From positions 1,910,001-1,974,000 of the forward strand of contig NC_092582.1 of NCBI RefSeq assembly GCF_037975245.1: a stretch of DNA of 64,000 nucleotides, read 5' to 3'. Below are positions 57,756 to 64,000 of the stretch, one piece after another (the first letter of the stretch is position 1; every line of letters begins with the position of its first letter). The notes under the pieces were generated by a model that did not search any database, was not told the origin of the DNA, and worked only from the letters and a program-made list of their open reading frames with translations. The DNA is from Apostichopus japonicus (taxonomy: Eukaryota; Echinodermata; Holothuroidea; Aspidochirotida; Stichopodidae). The translations under genes and the position numbers were made by a program.

Positions 57756-60700
57756 TAACACCGACAACTTGTACTGTAAAGCTAGTACTTATATACTTAT
57801 CGTGATGATCTTTCATACAGGTCAAAAGTCGTTCAATCTTAAATGAACTCTGGAAACTCATAAATTTATTGCACTTTATATTAAGCATGTTCCATAAAGC
57901 AAACTAGAAGTTCAAATATTACTTCTTGTTATAGCCAAACAAACAGGTTTAACTCACAGGGATGAAACTTGTAGTATATAGCAGGAGTTGATAAGGACAG
58001 TTTGGTCATGTTAAATCATATTCTATTTCCTTCCCTATATTGTTACATTATAAAGTCTACCTCATTTACATGTAGCATTCAAGCCCAAGACCCTAACTGG
58101 TTTTGGTATTTAGCAAATCTCGGTACTAGTGTCAGCTGTTCATGTGATCCGATCTACAGTACTATATACTGTAGCAGATAATGAAAGATATGTAACGTTA
58201 TATCACTCTGCCCTGCTTGACTCACTTCTGAATCACCACCACCGACTTCCGATGATATGTTACTAAGTTTTGTAAGCTATGTACTCTTATGTTACCAAGT
58301 TTTTGTAAATGTTAAGAGCTCTATTATACTGTTTAAGGTAAAAACAGAGGCACAAACAATCACATGTTGTTTTGTCATTTCCAGGAGTCACTCAGTGGGC
58401 TACAGACGTTGGCCCAGTAGGGTAACGTTGAACTTCCGAGGGGTCTAAACTAACTCATTTTTTGTAGATATGAGTGTGACGTGTATCATAAACAGACTGT
58501 GAGCTACCATCTTCATGGCCTACTTGAAATAATCCTGAAATGATAACGAGTAACGTTAAAGGATTAATGAGAATTGAATCAGCTTCAGCTAGAAGGTAGA
58601 CACTGTATGCAGATGTGTGTTATGATCGATGTTCTGTTAAGAATTGGTGTCTGTGCAATCCATGTTATACATGTAGCCCGAAAATGACTACTTTTTCTGA
58701 AACTCTAAACGCATTAAAGGAATAGCAAAGGCAGGGATCAAAGACAATTTATATTATTCAGTAACCTCAAAACTCTCTAATATTCAATTTTTAAGATAAC
58801 CGCTTCCTGTTTAACTGAATACGTTCACTTTGAAAATTGGCTCCTAAGGCCTCACCACAATTCACATTAAGCTGTCATTGATTACGCAATACACCTGAAA
58901 TTCCATCTTTAATGTCAAGTCCAGTTATTGTCCGCAAATGCCTCCTGCTGTTTTCGCTACTTTCTGAGAAATACCCTGATAGGAGTGGGGAATAAAAATG
59001 CCTTCAACTCTTGTGTTGCAGTTTTTTTCAGGCTCTGAATTTGGTCTCTCATAAAATACTTTGTTTCCTGTGTATAAAAACTGCTACTCATCTTTGTACT
59101 ATTATGTACTGTACAGCAACTTGACCATTTTGAATAGCAATTTGCGATACAACAATCTGGATAAATTATACCCCAGGTGTAGGGGGTCACCGAAACATGT
59201 ATACAGAACAAGCTACAGTACGTAGATCAAACCATTTATAGTATACATGTCCGGATCGATAAACGGGAGACAGTTGGAGTGAACTCAATTCTGATGCCTG
59301 ACCATTTGTGTTATAAATAGATGAACAATTAGGTATATATTTCCATGCATAATTTATTGATTGACCAGGAAACAATACACCCAGTATAGAACAATGGAAG
59401 TAAATTGATGGTATAACGATAAAAGAGAAGCAAATGAAAGGGATTGAGTATGGAAATGAAACTAACCATTTCACTTATATGACAATTGATGACAGTTAAG
59501 TGCTGTGACCACTTTAATACATCATTTTAACATAAAGAATTACAGGAAGCACAGTAGAGAAAAGTAAGTTGTAAAATATGTACAATTAACACAGGATGAA
59601 AACAGATGTGATCGTATTTCCTGAAGCAGGTCAATAGACACAACTTAGGCTCTTATGAACCTTCCACCATACTGTACATGTGCATATGCCCTTTGCTTAC
59701 AGTAAATATATGGCAATGTATTGTGCCATGCATGATTCTAAATACTAATTGTCATCGGTAACTATCCTTCATCACTTTGATGATGATAATGACAATTTTA
59801 GCCAAATTTATCAAATAAACTAGGCCTCAACGATGCATTTAGATATTTAGATAGAACGACATACAGTAGCCTACAAACATGTTAGTGTGGTCAGCAAATA
59901 GCACTATAGGATAGGATGGAGTCAAGGATAAGGTTTGCAAATGAAAATGAAACAGAGCAAAATTGTGGGACACAAATTTTCACTGTTGGATTAAATGATA
60001 AGAGGATTAGTAGACCAGAGATGGAGAGAAGAAAGAAACCAACAGGGGAAACAACAAGGGCCGATTAAATGATCAATAACTCTATAATAAGGAAGCAATG
60101 AAGTGACTGTAACAGCAGAGAAATCTTTGTCAGATTGAGTTGAGTGAAATATTAACCTACTTCGTAAGATCGAGACAAAGATTGTTGACAAAGTGTTGCT
60201 AAGAGGTTGCTAAGAGTGCTAAGGCTATGGGGAGACAGGTAAGGGAGGAGCAAAGTAAATTGACACATTCCATGGAGATAAGTGACTGGTGTATGCTGTG
60301 AAAGCATCGTAGTAATGTAACACTGTTTGGAATAAACAAGCATTGTGATTTAATGCTAGAAAGGTTAGAAACTAGATAATCGGTGATATATTTTACTTTG
60401 TTCTGATTGTGTTACAGTAGTAGGATATATATGTAATGATGCAAACACAACACTCTGTCCACAGTACGGATACACATACATACAGTATACAAGCACACTA
60501 CTGCAGCACAGTAGGTGACTAACTGTATTTGGTCCTTTCTGAGATAAAAGACAAAAATTGTTTCATTTACTATAACTTTTAATTGTTTATATAATTATGT
60601 TGTAATTTGTTTTTATGTTTTTATTGGGTGTCACATACCCATGATGGCTCCTATCAGTATCAATTAGAGAATTAAACAGTATAATTAACCAACAAAATTG

Positions 60701-62120
60701 AAAAGAAGAGCTGAAGAAAAAAGCTTAAGAAAAACTCTAAATTTAAGTGACTTATTTGCTCTATTTACAAACCACTGGTGCACGTTTATGCCAAGTTCCG
60801 GCATTTGCAATGGTTTTAGCATGTTTTGTGGTGTCTTTTGTTTCAATGGAGAAAGTGAAAGGCCATCTTGTTACTTACTCATGATTATCTTTTCCTATAG
60901 ACAGTTTCAAATACAGTTGACAATGGCTAATTCACTGCACAATGGATATAATTAAAGACGCCTACTTTCCTGTACCAAGCGTGACCTCTAAAAACACAGT
61001 TTCTTCACACAAAAGGTTAAAAAAATATAGGCCAATTGTTACAGACAAGTTGGGGTTGATGTGGCAATTGTTAGAAGACTATATGTGAAGAAGACTATAA
61101 TAATGCCTTTAAAACAGAGACAATAGAGCAAGTGAACAGATTTAATTGATCTTAGTATTAAATTATTCACAATGGATGGGTCATATTGGTATCCCTTTAC
61201 AAATGCTAAAAACCCTGTAGAGATTACTTACACAAGGTCACAGAAGAATACTATAAACTATTATTAAAACAACAGTTTTAGAGTACATAATGCACCGATC
61301 TAATGTTATATTTTCAAAATTTGATCAAACTCAGACCTCTGGTTCTGAGAAATGAAGAAAATCCAATTTGGCGCATGAATCAAATTATTTCAAAAAATAG
61401 AATTCCCCGCATTAGTTCACACTTGGGGCATGTTCACGTACTGGCAGTACAGAGACTGTTTCATATGTAAGCTAGTCAAGTATTTCTGCAGTATTTGCAT
61501 GCCCTGGATTTTTGTGGGAAAACATATACAGTATAAGGGTAGCAATGAATTTAATTTCAAACAGATTCATTTTTATTGAAACTTCAGAGTCAGATTGTGT
61601 CAAAATTGATTAGAATTTGGTAAACAACAGATGAATTATACAATGCCTCGAGTGGAATTAATTGAGGGTTTGGATTCTGAAGTCTATGCAAGCACCGTAA
61701 CTACCCTCAGGGGCAGACAAATGACTATGCTAGATTCCAGATATTGAAGGAGAATGAGACATAGGATATTCTCTGGTTCTATTCCACTAAGTATAGCATT
61801 GCAGAAACCCTTTTCTTTTTATATTATCAACAGTAAAAATAACAATGATCATATAATGTATGCATTCCACACATATCAGGGATCAATTGCTCCAGGACAT
61901 CCATCTGACACTACAGATAAGATCGCTAAATTACCCAGAAACTTCACAACCGTGATGGCTGAAGAACACCGTACAGCAAATTTGTAGATTCGAAACAGAT
62001 AATTGAGTCCACGATGACATGACGACACTCTCGGACACTTTGAAATTGCGAATGGCAATCTGCCTACGTGACTGGTCACTAAGGGTCTTATATAGTGAGT
62101 TCTCTCTAAAGGTTAACAGT

Positions 62121-62436
62121 GATAATAATGATAACATTCCACTTTTATATATCGCTGTATACCAGCAATAGGTCTCAAAGCGCTTTACAGACGATATTTT
62201 ACCCCTGGTCAATGATAACCTGTCCCAGAGACAATCCCTCCAGGCGACTGCAGTTATATACTGCGCCCAATGACAAAGTTACCTCACAGGTACCCATTTA
62301 ACCCCTGGGTGGAGAGAGGCAATTGAGATAAAGCATCATGCCCAAGGACACAACGTAGTGAACTAGGCAGGAGTTGAACCAGCAATCCTTGGATCACGAG
62401 TCCGACGCCTTAGCCAATTGGCCACCACGCTCTCAT
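62121..62436 (-). mobile_element. tRNA-derived SINE
   Basis: The minus strand has A box TGGCCAATTGG (62413-62423) and B box GGTTCAACTCC (62370-62380). These are followed by TTGTGTCCTTGGGCA, a body shared with the 52-kb SINE, and a tail CGCTTTGAGACC...TATATAAAAGTGG with ATTATT at the end. Confidence 0.88.
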
Positions 62437-62521
62437 GTTACCAGTTCACTGTAGACTCTATATATATCAAGTGTGCTAATGTGGTGAAGAGACAGGTAAG
62501 CAAGGTAGTAAGGTACTGTAT

Positions 62522-62523
<2 letters not shown>

Positions 62524-62575
<52 letters not shown>
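62524..62575. repeat. (TA)n microsatellite
   Basis: About 26 uninterrupted TA repeats. Confidence 0.98.
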
Positions 62576-62578
<3 letters not shown>

Positions 62579-64000
62579 TATACTGAGGCAGACAGTAGTT
62601 GACTACAGCATTAAATCAAGAATCCAACCATGGCTACCACATACGTGGAAATGGGTAAACAGTACAGTGCACACTGTACAATTCTCAAAAAAATATTCTT
62701 AACCTGCCAAAAGACACGATACAGACCAGTTAACTAATGGAAGATGAGAATTTGACCTAAATTTTGCTGGATACATGCAGTACAGTAGTCCCTGCTTGAC
62801 TCGTTCCTGATGGATCGTAATTGAAGGTGTGAAACTCAGCAGCTGTAGAGACTGCAGCTCTGTTTTGATTCACACACAATTAACTCAAGTACCTGAAGCA
62901 GTGTTTGTACACTGTAACTGGTCTTATTCTCATATGTACAGTACTACAATAGACAGAGAAGAGTCAAATTTACTCTCAAAGCTCAACAACAGAACATATT
63001 AAAAATGCTGAAACTTGTGCTACATTTGCCTTCTTTGTGTTCAACAGTGATTAAGAGAGTGGTACATTATGTTATGTTAGCACATACAACACGATAGTTA
63101 CCATTGTGTTATTGAAGATTGAATTATGACTCAATGTTAGCTAACAAAATGGACACTTTCCCTACCAACCATATACTGTTGTAATACTGTCACATATATA
63201 CAGATAATGAAGTGTCCTATAAACAGACACAATAATAGACCTGCTTTCAGTTTATAGCACACTCGATTTCTAATTTGTTCTAAAGAATGAATCAATAGAG
63301 GAATCTATGTCAGCATAATTAATGCAAAACCCAGCATTTTACAAGTACACTCAAAATTATACGATACAGAATTCCGTACATGTTAAAACAAAAAAGTTGT
63401 AGAGCTCTGTAATTAGACAACTTAATAGTCAACACAAGGCAACTTATAATTAACATCTAGACAAAATCACAAACTTTGCATAATGTCAGCTTGCTAATTG
63501 AAGTATAACCTTCAGTCCGCAGAATTGGAGCCTTTATTGCTTAATTACAAGAACACATGCTCACTGAACTGAAAAGTTAATCTGGTAACTGATATCTACT
63601 GATCAAGGAACCTGATTTTTTTCTTTTTTTTTTTTTTAGTTCAAAGAATTTTTGACACAATTAAGACTTCAGGAACCTTGGATGTATGTAGGTTTTCTTA
63701 TATGTGTGTACTTCAATGACAGTGAAATGAATACCAGTTAAACATAACACAAGAATGGGTGTGCATTACACTGATTGAAACAAATTTGATGATTACAGAA
63801 TGAGGAACATGATCATATAAAGCAAACATAATTTACTGATCAGTTACATCAGTTATTGGATTGAGTAAATGGAAAGATTTGAAATGTATGTAGGTGTCTG
63901 GCAGTCTCTGTGTTACATACTGTAATCTGAATCAAACTTAAAAACATCTGAGGCTCAAATTTATGCCACGGAGATCAAAATCAAGGATTATTTGATTTAA

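Larger units (their letters stand above)
54572..64000. other. Region upstream of the recognised exons of the unidentified gene
   Basis: The remaining 5' exons of the gene may lie here or beyond the window. I found only a weak exon candidate (56014-56084), tandem repeats at 57.2-57.75 kb, a SINE at 62.1-62.4 kb and an AT microsatellite at 62.5 kb. The stretch at about 56.57-56.75 kb is richer in CpG and could be a promoter, but this is a guess. Confidence 0.4.

Noticed and set aside
61931-62212. 93-codon minus-strand frame
   Set aside because: It overlaps the SINE at 62.1-62.4 kb and shows no protein features.

Overview
This is an AT-rich eukaryotic nuclear window with short exons, long introns, tRNA-derived SINEs, DNA-transposon remnants and many tandem repeats. 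It looks like an invertebrate animal. A marine deuterostome such as an echinoderm is my best guess from the overall repeat style and the protein divergence, but I see no marker that proves it. There are no bacterial-style operons and no CRISPR array.

Three protein-coding genes can be assembled from splice sites with consistent reading phase. (1) EIF3G, translation initiation factor eIF3 subunit G, lies on the minus strand from about 20.15 kb down to 1.18 kb in nine visible coding exons. It has the SWADQ N-terminal motif, a CCHC zinc knuckle and a C-terminal RRM. (2) A cation-dependent mannose-6-phosphate-receptor-like gene lies on the plus strand at 21,619-26,033 in five exons, giving a complete 265-residue type I membrane protein. 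It diverges from EIF3G across a 1.47 kb spacer. (3) A third gene, which I could not identify, lies on the minus strand from 54.57 kb (possibly 56.08 kb or further) down to its stop at 29,698. It has a Ser-rich disordered middle and a Cys-containing C-terminal segment, and its 5' end was not found. Genes 2 and 3 converge tail to tail around 26-30 kb.

The most striking structure is in gene 3. Two introns are expanded by satellites: about 57 copies of a 67-bp unit (34.7-38.5 kb) and about 53 copies of a 91-bp unit (43.6-48.5 kb). The 91-bp satellite is continuous with the 3' end of a coding exon. Each unit carries a copy of the last ~35 nt of that exon plus its consensus 5' splice site, so the intron holds some 50 decoy donors in sense orientation.

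Other structures include an 18-bp array at the left edge, a cluster of palindromic TAAT/ATTA motifs at 4.55-4.69 kb, and a 43-bp minisatellite open in all three forward frames (4.74-5.21 kb). There are also a MITE-like element (12.99-13.62 kb), a 21-bp array (17.6-17.9 kb), and an inverted repeat with a CACGTG E-box in the EIF3G/receptor spacer. A non-autonomous hAT element with an exact 8-bp target duplication (39.01-40.56 kb), several SINEs and a dispersed ~207-bp repeat complete the picture. The region 55-64 kb holds mostly repeats and unassigned sequence.
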